From NCBI RefSeq assembly GCF_000321225.1, contig NW_004451652.1:186001-250000 (forward strand): a stretch of 64,000 bases of DNA, written 5' to 3'. The DNA is from Odobenus rosmarus divergens (taxonomy: Eukaryota > Chordata > Mammalia > Carnivora > Odobenidae). Of the stretch, positions 35,232-47,399 are shown one piece after another (position 1 is the first letter of the stretch; each line of letters starts with the position of its first letter). Made by a program: the position numbers and the translations under genes. The notes under the pieces were generated by a model. That model had not been told where the DNA came from. It did no database searches and worked only from the letters and a program-made list of their open reading frames with translations.

Positions 35232-36150
35232 CTGAAAAGGAATAGATTTTTTTATCAGGTGATTGGAAGAAAATCTAAAAGAAAGAAAAAACTGCAATGT
35301 CTATCAGGAATTTTGAATGGATTTCAACATAAGAATAAGATTATATATACATTTTTGGGGAAAATAAGTGCACCATTATTCTATCCACTATGTTCATTAC
35401 ACATGATAAAAAATGACTTGCTGTCAAATTTCTCACTTAAGCTATGTAAATATGAGATCAGACAATGAGTCTTCTATCTGCTATTATTTTCGCAGTATAT
35501 TTTCAAAGAAATCACCAGTTTGTTTGAATTACTATTTCTAATAATTGCTAATAACTTAGGTTTCTTAATATTCTTCTATTTAAAGTACCAACTGTAATGT
35601 GAGACCTTTATACAGGTCCCTAGAAATTGTTCCTAAGATTAGTAATTATACATATATTGGCATCTATGTTGACAAAGCGTAGCTGTGCAAATCTGGGAGA
35701 CTGAAGACTTAACGTGACTGTGTTCTTGAATCCATCAGCTCTCCTGAGTCCCTTGGCACAATCCCAAGCTCTTGTTATTTCCTCTCCTTGAGCTGGCTGG
35801 TAATAAAAAACGGCCATTGTTCAGACTAGTTGAAAGAAGAGTAGTTGTATTTGTCTATTTTATTGCTTCAGTGCTTTGGAATGCTGATACAGCACTGGAG
35901 TCAAAATTAGAAAACAAAGTAATTTCTTTACTGATTGCCCAGTCAACAAGGCCCAGCCAAGACTTCACAATAGAGGCTGGCTTATCCCCTGAGAACGTTA
36001 GTTAACCTTCCTATCATGGATCCTACACTATGGGTGACCCACTGCAAGTCCCAATTTCCCCATTGCTGGGTCAAAGTACAACAGGTCTGTTCTCTCAGAC
36101 TATATTTTGTTTAAAATTGTTAAAAATATTAGCACATTAGCCTTACTTAC
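35232..36150 (-). other. ABCB5 intron (TM7 exon to TM8 exon)
   Basis: 919-bp AT-rich intron with no recognisable element. Confidence 0.85.
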
Positions 36151-36294
36151 AGTTATGATTTTTGCAAAGATGATGGAAAATACTGGATGAACAGTTCCAT
36201 TTAGAACAGCAGCCAATGTCCCCAGAACCACAGAAGGCCATTCAGACTTGATTAATTTAAAAATTTTAAACAGAGAAACTTCAGGAAGACTTGT
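36151..36294 (-). CDS. ABCB5: ABCB5 exon: TMD2 elbow helix and TM7
   Basis: This 144-bp exon has 48 codons in phase 0. It begins TSLPEVSLFKIFKLIKSEWP, the amphipathic elbow helix that runs along the inner membrane face before TM7. It continues with VVLGTLAAVLNGTVHPVFSI, the TM7 segment containing the NGTxHPxFS pattern typical of the second half of ABC-B transporters. It ends FAKIIT at a donor GTAAGTAAG. The asparagine in NGT lies in the loop or membrane entry, so the sequence alone does not show whether it is glycosylated. Only 919 bp of intron separates this exon from the next, one of the tighter parts of the gene. Confidence 0.96.
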
Positions 36295-36892
36295 CTATGA
36301 ATAAAATACTTTGGTTAAAACCCCAGTTTGAGAGCATAATGGAACCTAGAGAAGTTAGCCAATTTTAAACAGATTTGTAATGTAAAATATCAAATATAAT
36401 AGGTGGCAGAGTAAATGTAGAATATTTCTTAGAAAAATTTCACCACCCACATGACTTGATGTCCTCAACATGTAAATCTTACCCCAAAGTGACTATTTGT
36501 GCAATTTATCCTTTTGGTATTTCACTGTTACTGTCATTTAAAAAGTACAGATTAACTCACAAATTCTGACAGCTAATACTCACAGAAGAAATGATAGGCA
36601 TATTTTCTTTATTCCTAGATGGAATATTATACCCTAGGATAAGACAAAAGGAACTAAGCATAGACCGAAAGTAAAAATTTTACTAGCATTTCAAGCTTGA
36701 AAGTTTTCCAGTTTCATGACTTATTTTCAGAAACATTTTTTCTAATATCTTAGTTTAAAGCTTGTTTTGGGGTTCCCATTCACAAGTAAAATTCTGCAAT
36801 ATCTGAGCATATTACTTTAAATCACCAAGCCTCAGTTTCTTTATCTCTGCAAGGGGGATGATATCAGCTCCTATAGTCTCAGATTATTTTTA

Positions 36893-37087
36893 TTAATTTT
36901 TTAAATATTTTATTTATTTGAGAGAGAGAGAGAGAGAACACAAGCAGGGGAGAGCACAAGCGGGGGAGAGGGAGAAGCAGACTCCCCACGGAGTAGGGAG
37001 CCCGATGTGGGGCTCAATCCCAGGACCCTGGGATCATGACCTGAGCTGAAGGCAGCCTCTTAACCAACTGAGCCACCCAGGCACCCA
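36893..37087 (-). mobile_element. CAN-SINE
   Basis: Minus-strand SINE with a small internal repeat of the ACAAGCAGGGGAGAGC / ACAAGCGGGGGAGAGG segment. GGATTATTTTTAG after it echoes AGATTATTTTTAT before it. Confidence 0.9.
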
Positions 37088-38161
37088 TCGGATTATTTTT
37101 AGAATTAAGTTTAACTCGGTATTATTATAGAGGAAGGATTATATTGTGCAAAATTCCCAGGTTTTATACAGAGAAAGCAAAATGCAAGTAACTATTTTGG
37201 TATCTGTCAGCTCTTTCTGGGATGTGTGGAGGGTGAATGGGGAGATAGCAGTCATGACGATCAGAGGATAAATAATATGATAATGATTTCTCCTTGCTCT
37301 TGTAAACATATGTAGTGGATTTATTTCAGAAACCTAAAAAAATCTTGTGAATAACTTTGTTGTGAGTATTTACTTTGACTAGTAGACAGCAAACTACTAG
37401 GCATTTCATATATTAAAACTTCCTCTTGACATTCACTCTTGAAGTAATGACATTTATGAGCCTAATAAGAGAATTCTTCAGGAATGACTACAAAATAGTT
37501 GTAATTCTTGCTTTAATACTAGTCTGGCAACTGTAATGTAAACCCTATTGTTTGAACAATAGAACTTTTAAAATTCTAAAGTCTTCATAGTCTATTTTCA
37601 GGATGGGTAAACCACAGTTATATTGGGTTACTTAATAATTTGACTATTATCTTTCCTTCTGAAGTTTTCTGAAGATCATCATCACAAAAAGCCTTACTTT
37701 TCAGTTAGGTGACTGTTCAAAAGAATATACAGAAATTTAAAAAGTTGCATACCAACTCTTTGTCAAGCACTGAGCACAGATTTTCTGTCAAAGTTTTTAT
37801 AAAATTACCTCATTTTGTAATGAAACGAAGACTTAGTGTGTCCCAGGACATAACCTCAGTAAATTAGAGACAGTAAATATAGGCAGGCTATCTCACTCCT
37901 ACAAAATAATGTATCCTTTTGTCTTTGGAAAAATATACAATAGCAGGTTAAAGAAATGGGTATTACTTAATGTTATAAAGATAGAAAAGGATAAAGTAAG
38001 ACAAAAGCAAAATGAAAAATTTCAGTAAGATCATGAAAGTTTCTGTGCTCCCTAAATATGTTTCAGGTTATAGCATGTTTTAAGAGAATCTGATATAAAA
38101 ATATATGAAATTATAGATATTTTGTAAAGAGATACAAAAGGGCTTTAAAAAATTAAAAAAC

Positions 38162-38343
38162 GGGTGCCTGGGTGGCTCAGTCGGTTGAGTCTGACTCTTG
38201 ATTTTGGCATAGGTCATGATGTCAGGTTTGTGAGATCAAGCCCTGCATCTGGCTCTGTGCTCAGTGGGAAGTCTGCTTGAGATTATCTCCTTCTTCCCCT
38301 CCCGCTGGCCCTCCTCCTGCTGCTGCTCTCTCTCTCTCTAAAA

Positions 38344-38386
<43 letters not shown>

Positions 38387-38391
38387 ATCTT
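38162..38391 (+). mobile_element. CAN-SINE with long (AAAT)n tail
   Basis: Plus-strand SINE whose tail is an uninterrupted AAAT tetranucleotide run from about 38340 to 38388, followed by CTTTAAAAAG. TTAAAAAATTAAAAAAC / TTAAAAAGTTAAAAAAC flank it. Confidence 0.93.
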
Positions 38392-39693
38392 TAAAAAGTT
38401 AAAAAACAAACCCTCCTAAAGAATTTTAAATTTCATATATTTTAGAGCCATAATGAATTATTATTGTTTTCATACAACAAGCTGTATATATTTAAAATGT
38501 ACAACTTGGTAAGTTTAGATATAACTATACACCCATGAAACCATTAGATAATGAGCATATCCATTACCTCCAGAAATTTTCTACTGCCTTTTGTAATCCC
38601 CCTCTCCCACACCGCTCAGCTCTTCCCCTACAATCCTCTTCCCCTACAATCACTGACATGCTTTCTGTCACTACAGATTATTTTGCATTTTCTAAAAATT
38701 TATATAAATGAAATCATAAAGTGTGTATTTTTTTCATCTGCTTCTTTTGTTCAACATAATTACTTTGAGATTTATTCATAATATTGTATAAATTAACATT
38801 TCATTCATTTTTACTGCTGAGCAGTTTTCCATTGTATGGATATGCCAAAATTTATATATCCATTCACCTGTTGACATGAATTTGGCTACTACAAATAACA
38901 CTGCTATGGATATTCAAATTCAAGACTTTTTGTGGACATATGCTTTCATTTCTCTCAGGTAAATACCTAGAGATAGAATGGCTGGACCAGGTAGTAGGTG
39001 TATGTTCAACTTTTTAAGAAATTGCCAAACTGTTTCCCAAAATGAGTTTACCATTTCATATTCCCACCAGCAAAATGTGGAGTACTGCTGGCTTGACATC
39101 ATTGCCAACACTTGCTAGAGTCAGTCTTTTTAGATTTCACCATTCTATTAGGTGTGTCATGATATCTCAATTACAAGTTTAATTTGCACTAATGACTAAT
39201 GACGTTTGGCATCTTTTTGTATGCCTGTTTCCCATATGCACATCTTCTTTGGCAAAATGTCTATTCAAATCTTTTGCCCATTTTTCATTTGGATTGCTGG
39301 TATTCTTATTGTGCTTTGGGAGTTCTCTGGATATTTTGGACACAAATCCTTTATCAGATATGTGACTTACATATATTTTCTCCCAGATTATGGCCTATCT
39401 TTTCATCTCTTAAAAGTGTTTTACAAATAGCAAAGGTCTTGATTTTGGTGAAGTCTAATTTGTAATTTTTTTCTCTTTTATGAATTGTGCTTTTGGTGTT
39501 GTATCTAGGAAATCTTTGCTAAATTCAAAGTCACAAAGATTTTCTACTAGATTTTCCTATGGAAGTTTTCTAACTTTAGGTTTTATAGCAAGCTCCGTAA
39601 TCCATTTTGAGTTAATTTTTATCTGTGATCTGAGGTATGGATTGAGGATGATTATTCTGTATATAGTTGTATAGAGGTATAGCATCATTTCTT

Positions 39694-39886
39694 TTTTTTT
39701 TTTAAAGATTTTATTTATTTACTTGAGAGAGAATGAGAGATAGAGAGCACGAGAGGGAAGAGGGTCAGAGGGAGAAGCAGACTCCCTGCCGAGCAGGGAG
39801 CCCGATGTGGGACTCGATCCCAGGACTCCAGGATCATGACCTGAGCCGAAGGCAGTCGCCCAACCAACTGAGCCACCCAGGCACCC
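39694..39886 (-). mobile_element. CAN-SINE inserted in old L1
   Basis: Minus-strand SINE. Target duplication GGTATAGCATCATTTCTT at 39676-39693, repeated at 39887-39904 with one mismatch. Confidence 0.94.
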
Positions 39887-40410
39887 GGTACAGCATCATT
39901 TCTTGAAAAGACTATACATTCACTATTGAATTGCCTTTGGACTTTGATCTAAATATAATTAACCATATATGTGTGGGTCTATTTCTTAACTCTATTCTGC
40001 TCTATTGATCTATTTGTTTATTTTTGTGCTAGTGGCACTTTATTTTGATTACTATAGCTGTATACTAAGAATTGAAATTAGGTAGTACAAATCTTCCAAC
40101 TTTGTTCTTTTTCAAAGTTGTTTTGCTTATTTTTTCCTTTTGATTTTCCATTTAGAAGTAGTTTGTCAAATTTTACAAAAAAGCCTGCTGAAATATTGAT
40201 TGGTATTGCCTTGAACCTGTAGATCAGCTTGGGGAGAACTGACATCTCAATGATATTGAATCTTCTTATTCATTCTTACTCTTGATATACATGGTATATT
40301 CCTCAATTTATTTAGCTCTCCTTTCATTTTTCTTTGTGATATTTTATATATTTCAGTGTGTGGATCTTATAATTTTTTATCAAATTTATCCCCAAGTATT
40401 TCATATTTTT

Positions 40411-40583
40411 TTTTGACACTATATTTGATTTTTATTACAAGTATGTATTTACATGTTGAAAAAGGAAGAAATAGTTTCCTTTACAATCTTTTTTATTGTT
40501 ATGTTAACCACCATACATTACATCATTAGTTTTTGATGCAGTGTTCCATGATTCATTGTTTGTGCATAACACCCAGTGCTCCA
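40411..40583 (-). mobile_element. Short L1 insertion with 3'-transduced sequence
   Basis: This 173-bp insertion sits in the old L1 between perfect 14-bp duplications, TATTTCATATTTTT, at 40397-40410 and 40584-40597. On the minus strand it starts with about 95 bases of the young L1 3' UTR, the same end as at 13850-13930. It continues through the L1 AATAAAAAA, then about 73 bases of non-L1 sequence that holds AATAAA (plus-strand TTTATT at 40431-40436), and ends in an A-run 16 bases later. That is the structure expected of read-through past the L1 polyadenylation site. Confidence 0.85.
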
Positions 40584-41874
40584 TATTTCATATTTTTGAT
40601 ACTACTGTATATGACATTATTTTTAAAATTTCAATTCCTATTTTTTATTTTTGTATATTGATCATGTATTCTGCAACCTTGCTAAGCTCAATTACCTGTT
40701 TTAGTACCTTTTTTGGGGTGCATTCCATAGGATTGTTTACATAAATAATCATGTTATCTCTGAATAAAGACATTTTTATATCTTTCTTTCCTATCTGGAT
40801 TCTTTTCATTTTCTGGCCTTATGGCACAGGCTGGAACTTGGCACAATGTTGATTAAAAGTGGTGGGAAGTGTACATCTTGCCTTGTTCTTGATCTTAGTC
40901 TTTCACCATTGAGAATGATATTAGCTGTAGATCTTTTGTTGTTGCCCTTTATCAGGTTGAGACAATTTCTTTCAATCCCTAGTTTGCTGAGAGTTGTCAG
41001 GAATAGACAGTGCATTTTGTCAAATGAATTTTCTGCATTGATTGAGATGGTTAGTTTTTTCTTTTAATTTTTTTAATAAGAGGAATTACATCAATTTCTT
41101 AATGTTAAACCAAACTTGTACTTCTTAGATAAATCCTACTTGGTGATGATGTATTATTTTTTTTATATAGTGTTCATTAGATTTACTAAAATTTTGTTAA
41201 GAATTTTTCCATCTATGTTCATTAGTGGATATTTATCTATAATTTTGTTTCCTTGTAACATCTTTGGTAATTTTGATACCAGAGTAATGTTGGTCTCATA
41301 GAATAGGAGCTCCTTTCTCTTCAATTTTCTGTTCGGTAGAATTCACCAGTTAAGCCAACTGGACCTGAAGTTTTCTTTAAGGAAAATGTTTTCACTACAG
41401 ATTCAATTTCCTTTTAACAGATGTAGATTATTCAAGCTATTAATTTATTCTTTTTTAATTAATTTATTCTTGAGTGGGCTTTGGTAGTTTGTGCCTTTCA
41501 AAGAATTTGTCCATTTCATCTGAGTTGTAGGATTTATTTGTTTAAATGTTTTCATAAGATTATCCTATTATTCTTTTAATATCTGTAGAATCTGTAATGA
41601 TGTCGCCACTCTCATTCTTGATATTGGTAATTTGTGTGTTTTTTCTTAACTTGTTTAGTCAGTCCAGTGGTTTTTCAGTTTATTGATGCTCTCAAAGAAC
41701 CAGCTTTGGATTTCATTAATTTTTTTTCATTATGATTTTCTTCCTTCTAGTCTCTTAAGGGGTAACTTTATTAATTTGAGGTCTTTCCTTTTTATATAAT
41801 ATAGGTGTTTAGTTGTATAAATTTCTTTCTCAATACTACTTTAAGTCTCATATCATATATTTTTTTAAAACGAG

Positions 41875-42090
41875 TTATTTTTTAAAAGTTTTAATTTAAA
41901 TTCCAGTTGGTTAACATACAGTGTAATATTAGTTTCAGGTGTACAATATAGTGTTTCAACACTTCCATCCATCACCTGGTGCTCATCATGACAAGTGCAC
42001 TCCTTAATCCCCATCACCTATTTAATCCACCCCCCCATCGCCTCCCTGGTAACCATCAATTTGTTCTCTATAGTTAAGAGTCATTGTTTA
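41875..42090 (-). mobile_element. L1 3' end
   Basis: Minus-strand L1 3' terminus: TTCCAGTTGGTTAACATACA, GTGCTCATCATGACAAGTGC and the CCTGGTAACCATCAATTTGT segment. Confidence 0.85.
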
Positions 42091-42310
42091 TTCAAATGTT
42101 TTTGCCTTTCCTTTGGGAACATATGAAATACAGTTATAATAACTGTTTACTGTTCCTACTAATTCTACCAAGTGTGTCATTTCTGGGTCTATTTCTATTG
42201 ATTCAGTTACTCTTCATTTTGGGAACTATTTTCCTGCTTCTTTACTTGTCTGGTGATTTTTGATTAGATGCCAGACACTAAATTTTACTCACTGGGTTTT
42301 TCTGAATTCT

Positions 42311-42616
42311 TTTTTTTTTTAAGGATTTTATTTTTTTTAAAAGATTTTATTTATCTTTTGAGAGAGAGCGAGCATGAGTTGGGGAGGGGCAGAGGGACAA
42401 GAAGACTTGTTGCTGAGTGAGGAACCCAGTGCAGCGCTCTATGCCAGAACCCCAAGATCATGACCTGAGCCAAAGTCAGGCACTTAACCAACTGAGCCAC
42501 CCAGGCATCCCAAAGATTTTATTTTTTTAAGTAATCTCTACATCAAACATGGGGCTTGAATTACAAGCCTGAAAACAAGAGTTGTATGCTCTACCAACTG
42601 AGCTAGCCAGGTGCCC
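42311..42616 (-). mobile_element. Short CAN-SINE interrupted by a second SINE
   Basis: The outer short-type SINE (head at 42512-42616: TTAAGTAATCTCTACATC... CAGGTGCCCC) is split in its A-rich tail by an inner full SINE. TTTCTGAATTCTT before and CTTTTGAATTCTT after mark the outer target site. Confidence 0.85.
42337..42511 (-). mobile_element. CAN-SINE nested in the tail of another SINE
   Basis: Inner minus-strand SINE. AAGGATTTTATTTTTT to its left and AAAGATTTTATTTTTT to its right are duplicated tail sequence of the outer element. Confidence 0.85.
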
Positions 42617-42866
42617 CAGTACTTTTGAATTCTTATATATATTATTGAGCTTTGTACTGGAACACATTTAAATTACTTGGAAATAGTTTGATCCTTTTGA
42701 TGTTAGCTTTTAGGTTTTGTTAGTTGGGTTCAAAGCTGCATTTAGAATGGGGCTATTTCTACCCCTCCCACCCCACCTCCCAGGGAATATTTTCCTTAAT
42801 ATCCAACTCTACGACCCATGAATTTAGAAACTGCTCACTCTGGCTCATTTAATAAGAATTACTCTT

Positions 42867-43072
42867 AAACTGGTGGTTACCAGAGGGGAGGGATGGGTTA
42901 AATAGGTGATGGGGATTAAGGCGTGCTCTTGTCCTGATGAGTACCGGGTGATGTATGGAAGTGTTAAATCACTATATTGTACACTTGAAACTAATATAAC
43001 ACTGTATGTTAACTAACTGGAAGAGTTTTAATAAAACTGTTTTGAGACAGTTTTAAAATAAAAACTTAAAAA
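42867..43072 (+). mobile_element. L1 3' end, plus strand
   Basis: L1 3' UTR with GGGATGGGTTAAATAGGTGA, a TACACTTGAAACTAATATAA segment and an A-rich end. AATAAGAA(T/C)TACTC flanks it as a target duplication. Confidence 0.85.
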
Positions 43073-43609
43073 AGAATAAGAACTACTCCTGACCCGTTGT
43101 GAGCCTCGGTGAAAGGATTATTCCTTTCATTCTTTCCGGTAGATCTTTCCTCTGTCTTTGGCAGTTTTCTCAATAAATGTGCTGATCAGTACTCAGATGA
43201 AGACTCAATGGAGAACCTATGGAGATCTCTGGAACGCTGAGCAGTTCTCTCTTTTTCGTTCTTTGCTCTGACGATGCTCCCTAATTTGGCTTCCTGTGTC
43301 CTGCATGTGTTTCCCTTCTAGCTCTGAGGCTTAGAAACAACCCAGGCAGTAACCTGGACCAATGATAAAATTCTCCTCATTTGTTTCCCTTTCCTCAGGG
43401 ATCACAATCTTGTTCTGCCTGATGTCCAATGTTAGAAAACTGTTTCACATGTGTTGTTTCGTTTTTAGGTGTTTCAAGCAGAAAGGTAAATCCAGTCCCT
43501 GTTAACCTACCTTGGCTGGAAGCAGAAATCTCTAATTTCATCTGGTTTTCACAGCAATTGACACAAATGATCTCTCCTCTTTTTTTTATTTTTTAGGAAA
43601 CAAGGGGAA

Positions 43610-43830
43610 ATTACATTTTTTATTTATTTTTTAAAGGTTATTTTATTTAAATTCAATTAATTATCATTTAGTGTATTATTAGTTTCAGAGTTAGAGTTCA
43701 GTGATTCATCAGTTGCATATAACACCCAGTGCTCATTATTATATCATGTGCCCTCCTTAATGCCCATCACCCATTTACCCCTCTCCCAGCCCCCTCCCCT
43801 CCAGTAACCCTCAGTTTGTTTCCTAAAGCT
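43610..43830 (-). mobile_element. L1 3' end, minus strand
   Basis: Minus-strand L1 terminus: AACACCCAGTGCTCATTATT, CTTAATGCCCATCACCCATT, CAGTAACCCTCAGTTTGTTT. Confidence 0.85.
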
Positions 43831-44156
43831 GTAACACTTTTCTTCATCAGCTTCTATGATACTACACTTTCTTGGCTTTCCTTTTATTTTCCAGTCATTC
43901 TTTAGGCTCCTTTGTTGGCTACTGCTTTTCAACCTGAATTAAAATTTTTCCTATCCTAGCTGCTTCTCCATCTATAATTTATTTCTCATTAGACAGCTTT
44001 AATCAGGTCCATCGGGTCCATTACTTAACCACCATCATCTCTTCCCTGCCCTGTTCTCCTTGATCCCACCCTGGTTCCCAAATACCATTCTCCACACAGC
44101 AGCCAAATCAGATAAATCAGTTCATGCACTCTTCTGAATAAGATTCTCTTAATGCA

Positions 44157-44857
44157 ACAGTTCTCAACCTGCTTTGTGTCATGAACCCCTTTGGAAGACT
44201 GGTGAAGTCTGAGGATTCCTTACCAGAAGAATTTATAACAATGTGCTAAATAACCCATAGGTCTCAAAGAAAACCAATTAATTGAAATATAGTATTCAAA
44301 ATATTTAACAAAAAATTCAAAGTTGTGGTAGTTATGGTTGTGCTTCATTATTAGCACATTAAATAACAAGATATAATAGTGATAAGTGTGAAGATATTCT
44401 AACATATCTATAACAACTATAATGTGATATCAAAATTTCTGTGATTTTTAGGGGTGCCTGGGTGGCTCAGTCAGTTAAGCATCTGACTCTTGATTTTGGC
44501 TCAGGTCATGATCTCAGAGTCGTGAGATCAAGCCCAACATCAGCTCTGAGCTCAGTGGGGAGTCTGCTTGAGATTCTCTCTCTCTCTCTGCTATTCCCCC
44601 ACTCATGTGCACTCTCTCTCTCTAATAAATGAGTAAATCTTTTAAAAAAATTTCTGTGATTTTCACTGGTGACATCATAGGCACTGGTAATACTAATGTA
44701 GTTTGTTGTTCATATTCATAATTAAATTAATTTTTTATCAACAATAGGTGGGAAAAAAAGTTATGATATTTTTTTATATTCAGGATAGTTGCCTTTGAAT
44801 TCTATCCAGATTTTCCTGTGGGTCATGGACCACTGGTTAAAAACCCCTGATGACTTT
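44157..44857 (+). mobile_element. hAT-like DNA element inserted in L2
   Basis: Starts CAGTTCTCAACCTGC with CATGAACCCCTTTGGAAGAC, and ends GTCATGGACCACTGGTTAAA AACCCCTG. The ends form an imperfect inverted repeat. It carries a later SINE (44449-44646). The family is from memory of MER-type hAT elements and not certain. Confidence 0.55.
44449..44646 (+). mobile_element. CAN-SINE
   Basis: Plus-strand SINE with a perfect 17-bp target duplication, AAAATTTCTGTGATTTT, at 44432-44448 and 44647-44663. Confidence 0.94.
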
Positions 44858-45973
44858 CTGTTAGAGTAAGAAAAGAATCTAAAACTGTTATTGTGGCCTA
44901 CAAGGTACTACAAGATCTGGTCCCTGAGTATCTCACACAACTCTCTGCCCATACCTCTCTTCTTAGTCACTGTGACCCTCAACTCCAGGCCATTATATTA
45001 GCTATTCCCTCTATTTAAAATAATACCATCTCTGTCTTGGTTACTGATTTATTACCTCTTGGGTCCAAATCCACCCTTTTGCCTCATAAACATTTTTCTT
45101 CTACCAGTTAATAAGAAGTCAAGCCCTGTCTGTTGAGGGTACTGGAAAAACACTGCAGGAGGAGGGAATTTTTCTTCCTGTTCTTTCTGGGGTGGCTTCC
45201 TGGGAAGGTTCCTGCAGGATAAGCTTTTCTCTCTGCTGCTCTGCTTGCAGTTTTGTCAGAGTAGGTGCCTGCTCAGTACAGTTTTCTCCTATGTTTGGCC
45301 ACAAACTGCTTTCTCCAGTTCTTGGCTTGGCCAGGAGAGGTTTAACAAGGGGACCCAGGAAGCATCGGCCTGTGTTTTAGCCAGGTCACAAATGCCTGCA
45401 GAGGGCAACCTCTCCAGCTTCTGGTTCCAACAGTGCCCCATAGCTTCTGCTGGAACCTAATAAGTTCTGGCATCAGGACAGATTTCCAGCAAACTCCACC
45501 AGTGAGGTACCTTAGCAACTTCTCTGCCATCCAGTGAACCAAAGCTGTGCCCTCTGAAGTAAGGCGTGAATCTCAGCCTTGATTGGGGGAGAAGAATGAG
45601 GACTCTTCCTTGGGTCTCTATGTCAACCTCAGTAGTGGTTGCTACTTTTATCTGCTACCTCTGCATTCTTTAGTGTTCTCTTAATTTTCACTAGCCAATT
45701 CCTGTTATGCCCAGAGGAACTAGAAAAAGAAGAACAAGTCCATTCTTAGAAAGTTTTCTTGCCCCCAAAATGACCTGTGACATAAATGGTCTTATTTGAG
45801 GGCCACTTTCTTAGAGCATCAGAGTGATATTACAGTGAAGTTTGGGAAAGACTGATGCTTTTGTACACTTAGTATTATAGTAATATTTTATCATAAATTC
45901 TAAATATTACAAGAATTAAATAAAAATAATTGGAGGACATGTGGATAAAACTTGTTGATAGTTGAACCATTAC

Positions 45974-46108
45974 CTCTTCATATTGGATGGATTCCTCAGA
46001 CTTGTCAGGAAGGTCTGACTTGATGCTATTCGTAGAGCACAGAGGAACTGAGTTGATACTTTTTTCAGTAGACATTGATTCCATCTGTTCATCAGCTTTT
46101 TTAATATC
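45974..46108 (-). CDS. ABCB5: ABCB5 exon: linker between NBD1 and TMD2
   Basis: This 135-bp exon has 45 codons in phase 0. It begins DIKKADEQMESMSTEKS and ends EESIQYEE. It encodes the acidic, lysine-rich cytoplasmic linker that joins the first ATPase domain to the second transmembrane domain. In P-glycoproteins this linker is poorly conserved and is a phosphorylation region. Here it is two residues shorter than the human sequence I remember. The acceptor is TTTAAG just above 46108 and the donor is GTAATGG below 45974. An inverted second copy of this exon with its flanking introns lies at 60354-60916. The copy has three base changes in the exon, each of which alters an amino acid, so reads or probes from this exon could map to two places. 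Confidence 0.95.
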
Positions 46109-47399
46109 CTTAAATGAAGAATTTACATGTTACTATTAGAACACTGTTTTCAAAATTCTAAAGACTTTTATTAAGCATCCCTCTAAAACTGTATTGCCTC
46201 TGATACTGAAAGTGCTATATTCCTGTGCAGCTCTTACTGAAGTTTTCAGGCTTGATAGAGAGCTAATAAGTCCAACTTATACTAAAATGTTAGTGAGTGA
46301 CAATAGCTTATTGTGCCTTCTTTTTCAAAGACCTGTACAATTAACTGGAGAAAACAATGCCTTAGTTCAAAACAATTATTCCACTAGTAGGGACAGATTT
46401 TAGTAAAAAGAGCTTTGTGAGGGACATGACTCAAAGATACTCTTTTTGACTCCTTTTCCCTAGCCTTTTATGGAGCTTATAAATTTATAACATATAGCTA
46501 GGCACTTAAATGTGATGCTGGCCCTGGGCCTGAGAGAAATCTCAGGAGACAATAACACTTTCCAGGCCTGCAACTGCAGCCCATTCCAAACTGTTCAGAA
46601 AGCAAAATCAGTAGGATCAGCTCCTAGAGAATAAGAAATCCCAGAGACAACAACTTAAAAAAAACAAAACAAAACTGTTTAAATCACAGGATAGGATGAA
46701 GTTCTAAACCAGATTGCTCTAAGTCTAGTTTTTGCTTTTCTTGCTACTCGGAGAAATGAGACCAAATTTCATGAAATAAAGGAACTATGTATTTTCTGCT
46801 CATCACTATGTGGTGTGAGTAAATCTGTGGCTTCCCCATGAAGAGACGGGGAGGGGAGACAGAAAGCCTTAGGTGGATTTAGGTGCAAAGGAGAATATGC
46901 ACATGGAAGGCTTTCCAGTGACTGTGATTCTTGGACAAGCTTAACAACTGTTAATCAGGCATCTCAAAGTACAGTAAACTTTAACCAGCCTTATAGTATC
47001 CTAACATCTTTAATCAGACATTATTCTATGCTATCACTTTCTCTTTTTTTTTCTATAAATTTCTCTACCAAGAAAGAAATCTTTTACTTGGCTTTTTTCA
47101 GGAGCTATTTACTTTGTGGCAACTTTAAAATAAAATTTCGACCTCTTCTCATAATAAATTTTTCTAAGAAGGCCGAGAAGGCTGCTAGACAAAATAATGA
47201 TGACAGGAAGTTTTGGTATGTATCTATCTATACCTGTTTTTATTTAATTTTCATGTGAAAAATCACTAAAGGAATAGGTCTGAAAATAATCACGTATGAC
47301 TAAAGGAATCGGTTTGAAAATAATATATGTTCAAGATAAATAATTACAGCATTAATCTTCATGGTTTGAACTTCTGTAAAAAGTTTGATTGGATAATGC

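Larger units (their letters stand above)
38430..41870 (-). mobile_element. Old L1, ORF2 and 3' region, minus strand
   Basis: A long diverged L1 read right to left. The 3' end and ORF2 C-terminal part are near 38450-39180 (a frame at 38920-39111 reads WWEYEMVNSFWETVWQFLKK). Reverse transcriptase sequence is near 40806-41015 ([17 protein letters not shown]). It is interrupted by a SINE (39694-39886) and by an L1 3' end with attached sequence (40411-40583). All frames are broken. Confidence 0.85.
42095..43600 (-). mobile_element. Probable old L1 5' region with later insertions
   Basis: The segments outside the insertions (42095-42300, 42620-42860, 43080-43560) carry motifs such as GGTGATTTTTGATTAGATGC and CCAATGATAAAATTCTCC that resemble L1 5' sequence in antisense. 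No frame survives, and the assignment is tentative. Confidence 0.45.
44000..45060 (+). repeat. L2 LINE remnant, interrupted
   Basis: L2-like 3' region in two pieces. The first (about 44030-44155) has CATTCTCCACACAGCAGCC. The second (about 44870-45060) has GGCCTACAAGGTACTACAAG and CCAGGCCATTATATTAGC. The break is filled by the element at 44157-44857. Confidence 0.7.
36295..45973 (-). other. ABCB5 intron (linker exon to TM7 exon)
   Basis: This 9.7-kb intron is mostly interspersed repeats: a stack of minus-strand L1s from 38.4 to 43.8 kb, an L2 at 44.0-45.06 kb, and seven SINEs. I see nothing in 36310-36890, 37090-38160 and 45070-45690. Confidence 0.8.

Noticed and set aside
45119..45542. Several overlapping open frames in GC-richer sequence near 45.1-45.5 kb
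   Set aside because: Frames exist on both strands because stops are scarce there. There is no family match, splice pattern or poly(A) end.
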